Source: Pontederia crassipes (lineage: Eukaryota > Streptophyta > Magnoliopsida > Commelinales > Pontederiaceae). From it: DNA of 64,000 nt. Positions 11,563-23,750 of this stretch are shown here, in pieces (position 1 is the stretch's first letter; each line of letters opens with the position of its first letter). A program made the position numbers and the translations under genes. The DNA lies in NCBI GenBank assembly GCA_030549335.1, contig CM060187.1, positions 57,494,203 to 57,558,202 on the forward strand. Reading direction: 5' to 3'. Below the pieces are notes generated by a model. It saw nothing but the letters and a program-made list of their open reading frames with translations. It was not told the DNA's origin and made no database searches.

Positions 11563-12633
11563 TTATTTATCACTAGGAGTAGCACGAGGATAAGAAACAA
11601 TTGAACCAAACTGTTTTCCACCTGACCAATCCTTCGGCATATCCCCAAAAGCTCCATACGGATGATGCGGCTCAAATCCATGACAAGCTCCAGAAACTTG
11701 ATGGTTAGTGGCTGGCACCACTCCCATTTGGTTCCCAGGACCGTGGGGATGTGCCACACCAAACATTGGCATGGGGTACATCGTAGGCACGACGTATGGC
11801 ATTGGCACAGGAATTGGGGCGGGAGGTGGAACCTGCTGCTCACGAAGGCTTTGCGGCACAGGTGTCGAAGCGAACAGCTGGTCGGACGGCGAAGGCCCCT
11901 CGTTAGAAAGCCCATGCATCCTCTTCAGGTAAAGCCGGTATTTTTGGAGATGGCTGGCGACGTTCTCCCTCGTCAGCCCCTCCACGTTCATAAGCTGCAT
12001 AATGGTCTTGGGCACGGCGTTCTTGATGCCAAGGTGCGCTACAACGTCCACGAACCTCTTGTGAAGCTGTGGCGTCCAGACGAGGCGTGTCCTCTTGAGC
12101 ATCTTCGCAGACTGGTCGTCGTTGGAGATCCCCGGCCTCGCAGCGGACGACTCCGCCTCCTCGGTACCAGCAGCAGCAACAGAGGAAGGGGAGGCGGAGT
12201 CCATGCGCCTAACCTTTCGGGAGGAGGACTCGACCCCATCGGCACACTTGGAGACGACAAGTTCCTCATCCTCGACTACCATGGTCTCGTCCTCATCGTC
12301 GTCCGCGTCGCCGGCAGGGTGGGACGGGTAAGGATGGAAGGATCTGAGCGCGGCAGCGGCCGCGGCAGAAGGGCCGACGCGGCGGAGGTTGGAGATCGTG
12401 TGCTGGGACGCCCGTTGGACGTCGAGGGGGCTCTTGGGAGGCTCCGGGTTTATCCGGAAGGCCGAGGCGAGCGCCGGCGGCACGAGGGTCTGGGACAGCG
12501 GCGTGAGCTCGTCGCCGCTGGGGAGGCCGATCTCCCACTCGAGGACCCTCCCGTCCTCGAATTCACCCTCGTCGTCCTCCCCGGCGACGGCATCGATCCG
12601 ATCGTAGTCCGCGTCGGAGGCCTCCTCACCCAT
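11563..12633 (-). CDS. LUX: LUX ARRHYTHMO / PCL1-like GARP MYB transcription factor
   Basis: A single-exon gene of 356 residues. LUX is the DNA-binding subunit of the evening complex (with ELF3 and ELF4), which represses clock and growth genes at night in the nucleus. The N-terminal part has acidic stretches and the family block [23 protein letters not shown]. The single GARP/MYB domain spans about residues 180-238 ([20 protein letters not shown] to RLYLKR) with the SHLQKY motif at 227-232. It is followed by [22 protein letters not shown], characteristic of the LUX/BOA branch, and a Pro/Met/His-rich tail. I chose the ATG at 12631-12633 ([11 protein letters not shown]) over one 29 codons upstream because known family members start MGEE and the upstream part has no similarity. 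Absence of introns is normal for LUX. The paralogue BOA/NOX is the alternative identity. Confidence 0.93.
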   Translation of the reverse strand: MGEEASDADYDRIDAVAGEDDEGEFEDGRVLEWEIGLPSGDELTPLSQTLVPPALASAFRINPEPPKSPLDVQRASQHTISNLRRVGPSAAAAAALRSFHPYPSHPAGDADDDEDETMVVEDEELVVSKCADGVESSSRKVRRMDSASPSSVAAAGTEEAESSAARPGISNDDQSAKMLKRTRLVWTPQLHKRFVDVVAHLGIKNAVPKTIMQLMNVEGLTRENVASHLQKYRLYLKRMHGLSNEGPSPSDQLFASTPVPQSLREQQVPPPAPIPVPMPYVVPTMYPMPMFGVAHPHGPGNQMGVVPATNHQVSGACHGFEPHHPYGAFGDMPKDWSGGKQFGSIVSYPRATPSDK

Positions 12634-12946
12634 GAGAAAGAGCCCAAGAGTTCCTGAGAAGATATGATAGCGGCATGGAAAGGAGGAGTAGGAGGAGGGG
12701 AACGAAGGATATGTATGCAAAGAACTTTAGGGATTTGCCCGGCGCGAAGGCCGCGGCGGCGGCGGAAGGCGGTGGCGATGGTGGGGAGAGCGGGTGAGAG
12801 ACGGAGACGAAGGAATGAATTGGGGTCGGGTTTGGGGTTGGGATATTTATTAATTAATTATTAATTCCTGATGAGGAAGCGGTAAAAAGTGCAAGAGGAA
12901 ATGCCACGTTGACGTTGTCTGGACGTACACATGGACCGGTCAGTTT

Positions 12947-12954
12947 GATATTTT
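12947..12954 (-). promoter_or_regulatory. Evening-element-like site upstream of LUX
   Basis: Read toward LUX this is AAAATATC, followed by A where the evening element AAAATATCT has T. It matches eight of nine bases and lies about 315 bp upstream of the ATG. LUX is evening-expressed in Arabidopsis under CCA1/LHY control through such sites. An eight-base match in AT-rich DNA can be chance. Confidence 0.3.
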
Positions 12955-13627
12955 CGATTCCTTCTCCTCCTTTTTCGTCCTATTATTTCCTCTTCCATCA
13001 TTTTTCCGCTTTATTAATTAATTAACTGAGAAAAAAGAATAAATTTGAAGCATATTTCCTTGTTGCCGACTGGCAACGTTTTGGAGCCGCTCAAATTCAT
13101 CTGTTTTTAAAAAAAAGATTTAATTATGAAAAAAGCTTGAACAGAAAATATTTTTTTTACAAAAAAAGTAAGAAGAAAGAAGGAATTAATTTCCAATTCA
13201 TTTTCCTTTTTGGCATGCTCCGTTTTAATATCACTCGCGACTGGCGGACACGGACATTAGAAATCATTTTTTAAATTTACTCGTGCTAATGATTTCAGGT
13301 TTAATTTTTAAAGTTACTATTTTAATCCGAATTTATTCACGTTATTTTCGTTCGAATATCGAATTAGTTAGGTATTAATAATCTTTGTAAGTTTGGATCG
13401 AAAAAAAATATTTTTGTATGACCAAAATCAAAATTTATTGATTGGCTTCTTTAACAAAGTTATCAAATTTTGCATCTTTTATGTAATAGAAAATAATGAT
13501 ATCTCGCAATGTGTCCAAATGGATATAAGCTAATGAAGAAAATAACTAATTTTTTTAAAAAAATATTGTATATATATTTAAGAAAGCTCGTCTAGAAAAG
13601 AAAATTTAATAATTTATGTAAATACAT
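12955..13627. other. AT-rich intergenic DNA upstream of LUX
   Basis: No gene or defined element seen. It holds the distal LUX promoter and the insertion point of the solo LTR that follows. Confidence 0.5.
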
Positions 13628-15455
13628 TGTAACGTCCGAAATTTTTCATAAATAAAAAGAAAATAAAATAAAAATAAAAAAGGAGGAAAAGATAAAATCT
13701 CGAACAAATTTAAGGAAGAGTTTGTTTCCAATTGAAATTTTGATTTCCTTCCTATAAATAAGATACCAAAAATGAACCAAGAAATTCCTTTTGTTGTTCC
13801 CACGAGCCGGTCCTAGTTTTCCTCCCCGATCATGTGCCCCTTTTGTTTCTTGCTCACATCTGACGGTTGCCGCCCACATAGGAGACACACTAAAGGACGA
13901 GGACGTCGCTGGACGTGCATCTGAACCGAGAGGAGCGAAGAGAGGAAGAGGGAGAGGAAAGAGAAGAACGAATTAGTTTCTTGGACAGAAACTTGCAAGG
14001 TATGGAACTATGATAGATTCGTCATAAGATATTGATTTTAGACTTGAAGCATGTTCTAGTTGATCCCTAGTTATAGTATGATGATGTTTGATGCCGACCA
14101 TCGTCGGAAACGACGATCGAAATGTGCACTGCGCGTTTGCGCAGTTTCTGCGTAAGAGAACCCGGACCGGGTTCACCATAACTCGACCCCCGGTAGCTCC
14201 ATAACCGGATCTAGTTCGTCGAAACTTGGCCCGAATCCGCCATTGCCGACACTTTTCGAACTCTACAATCAGACGAACCGAACCGGGTTGAAGATGACCC
14301 GACTTGGGTTCCACGCATGTCGATGAGATAGTGGGGCGCGATGGCTGTCCCGACTCAAAGACGACTCGACCCGACCCGGTCCGAGTGTAACTTGAATCGG
14401 ACGCGAGTTTACCTCAATTTTTTTGAGAACGATGTCAGATGAACTCAGCCTGAATTCCACCTTACTCGGCCTGGTTCCGACGCGATTTATGTGATTTTAT
14501 GATGTCTGGATCCCAGACTCACGTACTTACTCCAAATCTTGATGATGATGATGATAATTATGATGTTTAAGCCTCTTATTTACTCTTTATTATCTTATAT
14601 TGTAATCTTGATTAATTAAAAAGTTACAAGATAAAAGACGAAAATCGTTAATGGATAACTCTTTTTATGACAGACTGGTGACGGTCAAGTATGGGCTGAC
14701 TTCGATCAGTTATGAAAGTTATGAGCTGACTCTGTCAGTTATGATAATGATGATGGACGGGTTGAGACATGCATCTCCGTGGGTTGAAATATATTCTAAA
14801 TAAGTCAGATGAATAATAAGTTGACGAGAAAACATATGAATAGAGAATTTTCCTTGTGATGATTGACTTTTGTCTCTTTTATGATGATTTACCTATGATC
14901 TTATTGATTTTATGTTCATATGCTTCTCTACGTGATTTTCTTATTCATATTATGATCATGTTTACTTCTGTATTATATGATGATGACCTTTTATAATTTT
15001 TGTTTAGTATCATGATCTTATGATTATTTTTATCTTACTTCCATACTGAGTTGTAAAACTCATGGGGAGGTTCTATCCTGCATATTCTTAAATGCAGGAC
15101 TAGATCAGAATGATGAATGTGGCCAACGATGATCGATCACAATGATGATCGATCACGCTCGTAAGTGGTTGCACATGGATGTCTTAAGTCCTTAATATTA
15201 TGGATAGATTTTCTTCTCCGCATATTAGTTTTATGACATATTAGTTTGGACTCATATGAAAATCTTTATCGGTCTTCCGCATATTAGGATGCTATACTCT
15301 TTTTACTAATATTAAATGGTGATTAATCTTTCACTTTATATGATGTGAATTGATCAATCAAAATCTTAATTTTAATCAATATGATGTACACGTACGGATA
15401 ACCCATAGTCAAGTATATTTTGTCACGTGACAAGATGCGATTTGAGAGCATTACA
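13628..15455 (+). mobile_element. Solo LTR, Ty3/gypsy, Tekay/Del-like (fossil)
   Basis: An 1828-bp element starting TGTAACGTCC and ending GAGAGCATTACA, so with TG...CA ends and the TGTAAC/GTTACA-type termini seen in long chromovirus LTRs. A perfect 5-bp target duplication TACAT lies at 13623-13627 and 15456-15460. The 3' third contains a TACTGAGTTGTAAAACTCAT block, common in Tekay/Del LTRs, which sets the orientation. No internal coding region or second LTR is present, so it most likely arose by LTR-LTR recombination. The intact duplication argues against great age. Confidence 0.8.
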
Positions 15456-16460
15456 TACATAATTAAAATTAAAACCATTTTTACTATGATGAAAATTGTA
15501 ACTTTACCATGCGAGAAACGTATTACTTATGATAAAAACAATAAGTGGCTTACATATTTTTGATATTATTGCCAAAAAAAGCAGCTCAACGTACTCCTGA
15601 ATGATTGGAGATCCGAATCATCATACTCCAAAAACTTTTAAGATGTGTATATGCGGTATATTCTCCTTTGGCAATATAAAATAAATAAATGCAAGCGTGC
15701 GCATTAAAGCTTCGAGATGAAGTACGCATATACTACATAATTTTATTTATTACAAATAGTAATAATAATATAAAGATATCAAACCGGCGTTAGATTTCCT
15801 CGCATGGCTTGGGAGGCAGAGCATGTGGACGTGAGCGTTGGAATGGAGAACAGAGAAAGTGGGGGAAAGTGGGCAAATGAAGTATCTTGGGATGATCGCT
15901 CTGTTTGGCCAGTCAGGTTGGTTCAGAGTGAAAGGCGAATAGATTAGATGGCATTTGGAGAGGGGACACAACAGTAGCAGCATTTTGGAAGAAAATGTGC
16001 ACTTGCTCACCAATTGTGGTTAGGCGTACATCTGAGCTGCAAAGGATCTCGGTGGAAACCTGTGGACGCCCTTGCTCACCAATTATAAATTTGCAAAAAG
16101 CAAATCTTTGGTGACCCTTCTCCTATAACTCAGCCCACTAACAACAACCACTCAAAGAGCTTGCATGGTGCAAGACCACAAGTGATGAGGAAAAAAAAAA
16201 CAGATGGATAAGCGTTTCCAGTGATTCGCTTTGGGAGCTTGACCCAAGCACAAGAAAGAATACAGGGGGGAATCTTCTACCTAGGCTGCTTTTGGCATAA
16301 AGCATTCTTTATGATAAAAGCTAAAGTTTCGAAGGGCGCACCCTTTCCTTCTTTCTCTCTGTAAATACTTTTTTTTTAAACTAGTTCAGAAGTGAAATAA
16401 CTTAACCAGGATAAAACACTAGCAAAAGTATTGATCAATACAAAATGAAGTTTGGCCAAG
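15456..16460. other. Intergenic DNA and 3' flank of FES1
   Basis: No coding gene recognised. The last few hundred bases probably hold the 3' UTR of the Fes1-type gene on the minus strand. A short repeated phrase (CTTGCTCACCAAT) occurs near 16002 and 16072. Confidence 0.5.
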
Positions 16461-19414
16461 CTAAGCGTTTGTTCTTTCGCCCCCAGCATTTGGATTCTCG
16501 TCTTGTAGGCTTAAGCCACCTACAGGCCCAGGGCCTAGCAGCAGAGGGCTCTTTTTCTTACCATCATCAGACTGGGGAGCGTCTTGTTGTGGGTGTCTTG
16601 TTGCAAATGCGCGGAGAGGTGGCTCAAACATTCTGCCAGCAACATCAGGCAGAGGCTGGGGAGCGTCCTCTCCCGGAAGAACGACTAGTCCTCTTTCTCT
16701 AAGGGCTGATGGTTCGCTGTAGCATGCATCCCAGAGGGAGTCCACAAGTTGCCGCTCTTCCCTGATAGATCCAAGATCTTCTGTGGACATTGTACTGATA
16801 CCTTGGATGCGACTCTGGAGAACTTCCCTTAACTTTTCTTCTTCAGCTAGCGTTGTCATGCTTCCAGATGCTTCATCCCGAGCAAGCACTAAGAGCCCCC
16901 CTAGTGCAGCTTCTCGCACATCTGCGTCCTCACTGGACACAAGGTGTACCATAATACGTGGAAATCCAAGTTCTTTGGCGACCCCACAATCTAGATTATT
17001 CTCCTGGAGAAGGTATTGGATCAAGTTGAGTGCCTTCCTGTGAAAAAAGAAAAAACAAACAGTTAGGAAATGAAAACAAAATGATTGAATGGAACTACGA
17101 ACTCATCGTAAGACTAAGTGAGATATTTAGCATTTATCTCACGGCAATATAGAATCAAAAAGGTGAAACAATAGCTTTTATCAAGTACCAAAGATCAAGT
17201 TAACAGATTAGAATATCTTAACTATTACCTCTGGAATCTAGCATTTTCTGTAACCAATGCATCTCTGAGTCCTGCAAATCCATTTGCCAGACGAAATGCA
17301 GTGATTCCTGCCTTGTTATTACGAATGAGAGCTGCAAATATAATAGGATATTAAAGAAGGAATTTCACGAATCAGATAAATCTAAAACTCAATAGAAAGG
17401 GTCACAACTCCATTTATTTTGATTGGCTCTTTGGCTTGAGCTTCAGACGTGACACCAACAGACACTTACAGGATATTGCACCAAGAGCTTTGGTGCGAAC
17501 AGTTAAATCTGGATCAGATTGAAAATTTGACAGGAGAGGCTCAAGTCCACTAGCCTCCATGACAAGCTGCTGACTTCGAGGATTGTTCTGCACAATGGTG
17601 GCTACAACATCTGCAGCCTTTGCTCGAATCCCAGCATTAGAATGTTTCAGGTAACCAATTAGAGGAACTAAGCCACCAATTGAGTGCAAATCTGATACAT
17701 CGAAACAGCAAAGTTGTAGTATAGCCATAAGCCAAAATTCACACTCAACAAACTAAAGTTGCAAAGGTTGCATAGAAACATTAGAAGGCAAGAGATAAAA
17801 AGTGATATATAAACAAGTTAGAATTACTACGACTATGTATGCTGGTTAACCCAATACAAGAATGAAATAAAACTCGTACTAACAACTAAAAGACTGAGAA
17901 GATATTGCGGTTTGGAAATAGTTTTCAACCAGCAATTGTTGCGCCTCGGTTATTACCTCACAGCTGCAATATTGCCCCAAGTGCAAAGATAACATATTGC
18001 AGTTTAGAATCTTTAGGCGCATGAAAAATGAAATCCAGATCTCCTTAAAAAAATGAAGTCCAGATCTCCTTAAATAGGGTTTTCCAGGGCATTATCTACA
18101 TTTCTTCAACATGCAAATAAGCAATAACACATAAGAAAATCTATAGTTTACAAGACTCACCATTTGCCATATCAATGGACTCCACGTGCTCTTGAAGTTC
18201 ATCCAACAAGTCTGCATCATTCAAAGCTAGCATCAACAACCAGTGCATATACAAATGAATATGTGCACAACAGGAAAAGGCAAAGAATGATAAGACCTAC
18301 TAGTTCTATTTGTATCTTCCTTCAGCCATGGTCATATACATGTCTAGTCATACTCATACTTTTTCAAGATACGCAATAATAAATAATAATGGTCACATCA
18401 CAGTGATTGATAACCCCTTCTCAAAAAAAAAAAAAAGAAAGAAAGATTGGTAACCCTATACAAGATGAAGTGGTTAAAATAGAGAATGTTCGGCCATCAA
18501 TATATGCTTTGGTGTAATTTCTCAACTATGTATTACCTTCACCAGAGAGGTAAAGATAAGGGATTAGTACATATGCAATATGAATTACCAACAAACTTTG
18601 TATGTATCAATGGAATGATTTGCTTGACAAAGAAACCAAGTTGATGAATGCAGCGCAAGTATTGTAAAAGAACCCACTTTTATGAATACACTCCATTGGT
18701 TAAATCTATTGTCTTAGCTGAATCAAGAGAAACGAGAGTAAGAGAACAGAAACCATTTGAACCAAGTGGCCGGATAACTATGCTTTTCCAAATTATAAAT
18801 TAGTAGGAAAAGGAGCAATCCAATGCCTTTACTAAACATGCATCGAACAAAATGACGTATTTATCGATTGCAAGTAGCACAGATTTTGATTGTCTCTACT
18901 AAAGCTTTGTGGTTTGACTCCACAACGGAGGAATCAACAAGACAACAATAAACTCAACAACAACTAACAACACAATATTGATGAACTATCAACATGACAA
19001 TCCAACCGATTCAACCGAAAGCTCCGAAATGGTTAGAGAGCGGAGAATACCTTCGATATCCTCCGGAGTGACGCCCTGAGCCTGGAGAACGTCCTCCGGA
19101 GTCTTCATGACGAGCGTTATCTCCTTCATCCTCTTGACGACGTCCACGGTCTGCGCCTGCATCGCCTCCATGAACCACCTCCTGTCCTCCTCGCTGCCCA
19201 ATCAACAAAAGCCGTAAGATAGATCAGAAAGCCACACCAACTAGCAGTTCCCCCAATTCTCGCTACGGATCACGAGAGCCCTAGAAAAGATCAGAAGGGG
19301 GTTGAGGGCACCAACCAACCTGAGGTTACGAGGGGGCCGAGTGCCGTCGGCATGGGAGAGGCTCCATTTGAGCAGCCCCTCCCAGTTCACCCCGTCGCCG
19401 TCGCCGCCCGCCAT
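16461..19414 (-). CDS. FES1: Hsp70 nucleotide exchange factor, Fes1/HspBP1 type
   Basis: Fes1 proteins bind the Hsp70 ATPase domain and trigger ADP release. In plants Fes1A supports cytosolic Hsp70 and acquired thermotolerance. Exons on the minus strand, each joined by GT-AG introns with frame kept: 19414-19320, 19193-19051, 18226-18161, 17691-17470, 17331-17229 and 17037-16461, giving 401 residues. The N-terminal Fes1 domain (WEGLLKWSLSHADGTRPP to EEDRRWFMEAMQ) is followed by armadillo-type repeats: DELQEHVESIDMAND, LHSIGGLVPLIGYLKHSNAGIRAKAADVVA, NNPRSQQLVME, KALGAISSLIRNNKAGI, RKALNLIQYLLQENN, LGFPRIMVHLVSSEDADVREAALGGLL. The tail is Pro/Gly-rich and poorly conserved. Length is somewhat above Arabidopsis Fes1A. 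The ATG at 19412-19414 opens the conserved N-terminal domain. Confidence 0.93.
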
Positions 19415-19484
19415 TTTTGCAGCTATTTTTTTCTTCTTTTTTGTTCTCCGCTTTTTGGATCGAACTAGAAGGAAGCAAAAAAAA

Positions 19485-19513
19485 TGAGAGAGAGATAGAG
19501 AGAGAGAGAGAGG
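19485..19513. repeat. (AG)n microsatellite in the FES1 5' leader region
   Basis: Purine-rich AG repeat with one interruption, about 70-100 bp upstream of the FES1 ATG. On the transcribed strand it is a CT tract, common in plant 5' leaders and core promoters. Confidence 0.93.
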
Positions 19514-19551
19514 GTAGGGAGAAGTAGAAGAGATATTGGACTCGTCGATGG

Positions 19552-19559
19552 TTCGAGAA
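19552..19559 (-). promoter_or_regulatory. Heat-shock-element-like motif upstream of FES1
   Basis: TTCGAGAA has the TTCnnGAA arrangement of two inverted heat-shock-factor pentamers, about 138 bp before the FES1 start codon. Fes1A genes are heat-inducible in Arabidopsis. A full functional element normally needs three units, and only two are clear here. Confidence 0.35.
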
Positions 19560-19639
19560 AGAACGAGAAGGGACGCCGAATGGCCGCCTTTCGGAGCCCC
19601 AATGGACTTTCGAGACCGCGTTCGAAACGGATCCCTCAA

Positions 19640-20878
19640 CCACGAGAATTCTTCATCGTGTCACGGGCCCCGCTCAGATTGGTTGAGTATTTTGTTGTGG
19701 TTATTTTTGTGGAAAACTGGTCGACCATTTCAAATTTTATTTTCCTTTTTAAGGCCCCTAATGAGAGTTGTGAATTCTTACAATACCTTATTTAACTTCG
19801 AGTTCATTAAGAGATACTAATATTTATTTAAAATTCAAGATTGGTATTGTTCGACTAGTTAAATACGTTAAAAAATTGAAACAATAAAGTATATAAAAAA
19901 CAAATTTTATTTTTCGCATTCAGTTTGATTAAATAGTAGAAATTAGATAAATTCAAATTTCAACCACCACTTTCATTAAATTTCATGGTAAATATATTGT
20001 TTTGTGCTTGTTTGAGGGAAACAACAATATGTCTTTACCATTAAAAAAACTATTAATCGAGGGGGAAATCGAACAAAATAAAACGGTTTCTCTTACAAAC
20101 GAAACTTTGCTATTAAGTAGAAGGACAAACTCAGATGGAATGATATTATTTTTGAAATTCATAATCTTTGAATTACCTACAAAATTTGAACTTCTAGTAA
20201 AAACATAAGTTATCAATCAGTGTAATCAACATATATTTAATCAAACTAGAAATATATAAATCACTATAATATATCAATCAGTATAATCAATTTTAATTTC
20301 ACCTTTTTATTCGAATGCATAGATTAGCCTCCCCCGCACGCCCACACACACCTTGTCAGAGGTTTGTCTGGGTTTAATTTGTGTCATGGTGTTTCAACAA
20401 CAAATACAGAAAATCATATACAGCTGCAGACTCCGCCATGCCATGACGAGCACATACATGCAACGAGCAGTATCCATTATCAAACACAAACTCAGGACAG
20501 GAAATCTAGTCCACAAAACATAAATGAGATATTTTACATAGGAAAAAAACAATGTTGTTAGAATGTTATCACAGGAAAAATCTCAACAAGGAGGAAACAA
20601 GATCTCAGTTTAACACAAAAAAAAACCACCTGCCAAACAAAATTGATAATAAAGCACAGGGGGCACAATACGTTGTTCTATGACCGAGTCTGCTAACAAA
20701 TAGACTAGATTCAAAACTTACAACAAGAGGAACTATGTATATGGTGCTGGAAGAAAGGAAAAGTTGTTCCCACCCCAAGAGTTAAATATGGTACACGGAA
20801 TGTGCCAGTCAATGTTACTCTAAGAACTACTGGAACCAGCCAAACTTCAAGGTCCATGTTCCCAAATGTCCATTTACA
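19640..20878. other. FES1 upstream region and ceramidase 3' flank
   Basis: AT-rich 19.7-20.3 kb without a gene. The part from about 20.3 kb rightward is probably 3' UTR or downstream DNA of the ceramidase gene on the minus strand. Confidence 0.45.
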
Positions 20879-23750
20879 TTATGAAAAGACTTTCTTGATG
20901 GTACAGGAACATGTGTTCCGAGAGTTAGATAACAAATTTAGCCTTTTTTTCCTCACCTGTTTCTTGGGTTTTTGAATCTTCACATAAGGGAAAACCCCAA
21001 AAATATGATTGACCCTGGGTTCCCATCCTCGTTGCTGAGCACGGCAAAACATTAGAAATGTATTCGCAAAGTATGAATTGAATCCCATAAGCACATGCCA
21101 CCATGCATGGCCTTGCGGGTTAATATACCAATGTGTTAACTTCTGGCAGAAAGCACGGTCAAACAACCAACAGATCGTGCCCAGAATCAATGTCGTAACA
21201 TAGAGCTTTGCAAGCCGCTTAGCAGCTACCTCTTTTGTTTGAATGTAATATTTGTACATTCTTGGGATGCATAGAAGACAAAGGCCAACATAGTGAACCT
21301 TGAATCCTATGCCAAAACGCACCAGTGAATGGATAACAGCAAATGCAGTTCCATACATAAAAAGAAAAGTGGGCATAGTGCTCCTATAATGCCAATCTGG
21401 TAAGTAAAGGACATAAAGGTAAAGCAGCATTTCCCATACCATTGGGGTTTCATCACTCTGTTGTAGCCTGCAAGTGAATTTTAAATGATAAGGTAAGTCT
21501 GCATCAAGAGGGCAAGATTCTGAATTAATAAAACATTATATCCCTTCTCAAAAAAAATAAAACATTATGTCATTTTAGCTTAACTGCTTGAGATCAAAAC
21601 TTAAGAAAAACATTTTACCTCTAAAAAATAACGTTCAAAACTTAAGAAGAAATTGCAGTAAATTCATTTTAGCTCATCAATTATTCAGATGAGGTAATTT
21701 GATCACAGAAAGTTATTGCAAGCTATTAGTAGCAGCACCTCTCCCTGGAGATACTTGAGGAATTAAGCGTACATGCAAAAACCAAGAAAAAAATGTCTTG
21801 AACACACTGAATTCCCTTTATTTGTTTTTTTGTTTTTTTGTTTTTTTTTTTTTTTTGTGAGGGTGTGAAGGATGAGAGCCAGGTGCATTCATCCACTGTT
21901 TCAAATTGTTTGTCTTATGATGTTCCTTGGTTCTCACCCATATACATACTTCTTATTTTTGTTCTTCAGATAAAGAAAAAGAAAGTTTGTACTCAAATGT
22001 CTTCTATAGAGAGAGAGAAAAAATGCCAGTTCTCTGTATTAGGTCCATATAATATTTGAGGGTTGCGTCTATTGTGACACGCAATAAGTTGATTGCAGAC
22101 CTTTCTGGGATTAATTATATCAGTTGATTACTCAAAACTCGATTACAGAAAACCTGGAACAGATAAAGAATTTTTTTTAGAGCAGAACAGATGAAGAATT
22201 AAAGTGTGAAATCTCTCGTCAAATATAATCAATACCTATTGTGACAGTCAGTTATTTTTCATAGCTGGAAAGGCATTCCTCAGTGTATTTCACCAAAGAA
22301 ACACCTTCCTTCCTACACAAACATTATTTTCATATCATGGTCTCAGCCATGAGTATGCAACTATGGAAATGTCTTTCAGCCAAATGATCTTTAGGAGACT
22401 ACCTAGTTTTATAGAGTTAAAAGAATCAGTATTGAATATATTGTGCATAGACATGGATGCTAAGCTTAAATTGCTTCAGAAATTTCAGACACAGAGAGAA
22501 CATAGAAAATATTTTAACTGAGCTCAATAATTAAGAGGTTGTCATTTTAAGATAAGAAAAATGTTCGGAAAGTAATTATCCATGTTAGAAACAAAAAAGT
22601 TCTTTTTTAGAAGAAAACTGCAATTTACAACTTCCAATAATAAAAACTAGTCTTGGACTACAAATGAACACTCAAATTATACTTCCTCTCAAGAAAAATA
22701 ATCAAAATGTAGTTTGTTGGAGTCCAAGAAAATTATTCAAGCGACAGCCATAAGTTCAACAAGCAAGGAAAAAGAAAATATCTGTGTATAAAAAACGAGA
22801 AATTGTTTATTAATCTTAATCCCTTTCCATATGCAGTTGTGAGGGATGCACAAGAAAACGCACATTTCTGCGTCTAAGTTATGTTAACCTACTTTAATGT
22901 ATCAAGATGTGAATAAACAATGGCTTTAGAGGCTTCATGAGAGTTACTACAGTATATAGGAATTGTTTGCAACTGATCCCTGACATGAAAACTTGCATAT
23001 TGTTAATTAACATTTAAACTAATTATATGAAACACTTCCCACAGAAAAAATTATATGAAAAACTATTTTCATGGATAGCTTGATTAAGAAATACTTTTTT
23101 CATGAAATCGTGGCAACAAATCAATATTTTTAACCATGTCGGCAAAATACCAACCATGAAGAAAACACATTGTTTTACAAACATAAACAATATTAACTTG
23201 GAAAAAAGAATGGTTTCATGTAAAAAAATATTCCAATTTACTAGATACGGTAATGCCCCATGCTAAGGTCAAAACTCAGCATTCAAGTACAGTCATTTTT
23301 TAGGAAACTTGGAAAACATATACATATCCTCATGTTGTATCTTAGGGTGGAGGAATATACATAAAATCCCCTACCGTGTAATTTGCTTTAGTTTTACCAG
23401 CAAATTTCAAGATACTTCATGGATTAATTATCGTACTCAAGGACACCAACAAATTGACAATCTTAATTTATTAAAATGAAAAAGGAAACTTACACATTCT
23501 GCAATGTCGCATGAAATACCATGCTCCCAATGGCAAGTATCATGTTTGATATATGAAGAACGCTGAACCTTTTCTCAAACCTTTGATGTATAGCAATAAT
23601 GAGACCAATAAATGCCAAAATTATGCAAGGAATATTCGATATTGTGTTGTAAAATTCTGCAATATAAGAAGAATGCGCATAGTTTTCTTCACACAATTCT
23701 TTTCCAGATGTAACAGGTCCCCAAAAGCTTGAGACAACTGTATCTGTCAT
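20879..23750 (-). CDS. ACER: Alkaline ceramidase (ACER/YPC1 family)
   Basis: An integral-membrane hydrolase that cleaves ceramide or phytoceramide to a sphingoid base and fatty acid, expected in ER/Golgi membranes. Two coding exons: 23750-23494 and 21467-20879, separated by a 2.0-kb intron (donor GTAAGT, acceptor TTGCAG), giving 281 residues. Family blocks: SSFWGPVTSGKELCEENY, SYIAEFYNTISNIP, RFSVLHISNMILAIGSM, PDWHYRSTMPTFLF, NPQGHAWWHVLMGFNSYFAN. The three likely zinc ligands are His80 (FHATLQ), His206 and His210 (GHAWWH). Several hydrophobic segments fit the usual seven-pass topology. The last about 25 residues after KIQKPKKQ are unlike relatives, and CAG|GTGAGG there could be a splice donor giving a shorter tail. 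A 5' UTR exon lies 1.1 kb upstream. It shares the minus strand with FES1 and Pumilio, but each is a separate unit. Confidence 0.93.

Noticed and set aside
11662-12657. Plus-strand open frame of 331 codons over LUX
   Set aside because: Antisense shadow of the LUX coding exon. The minus-strand frame carries the complete GARP domain.
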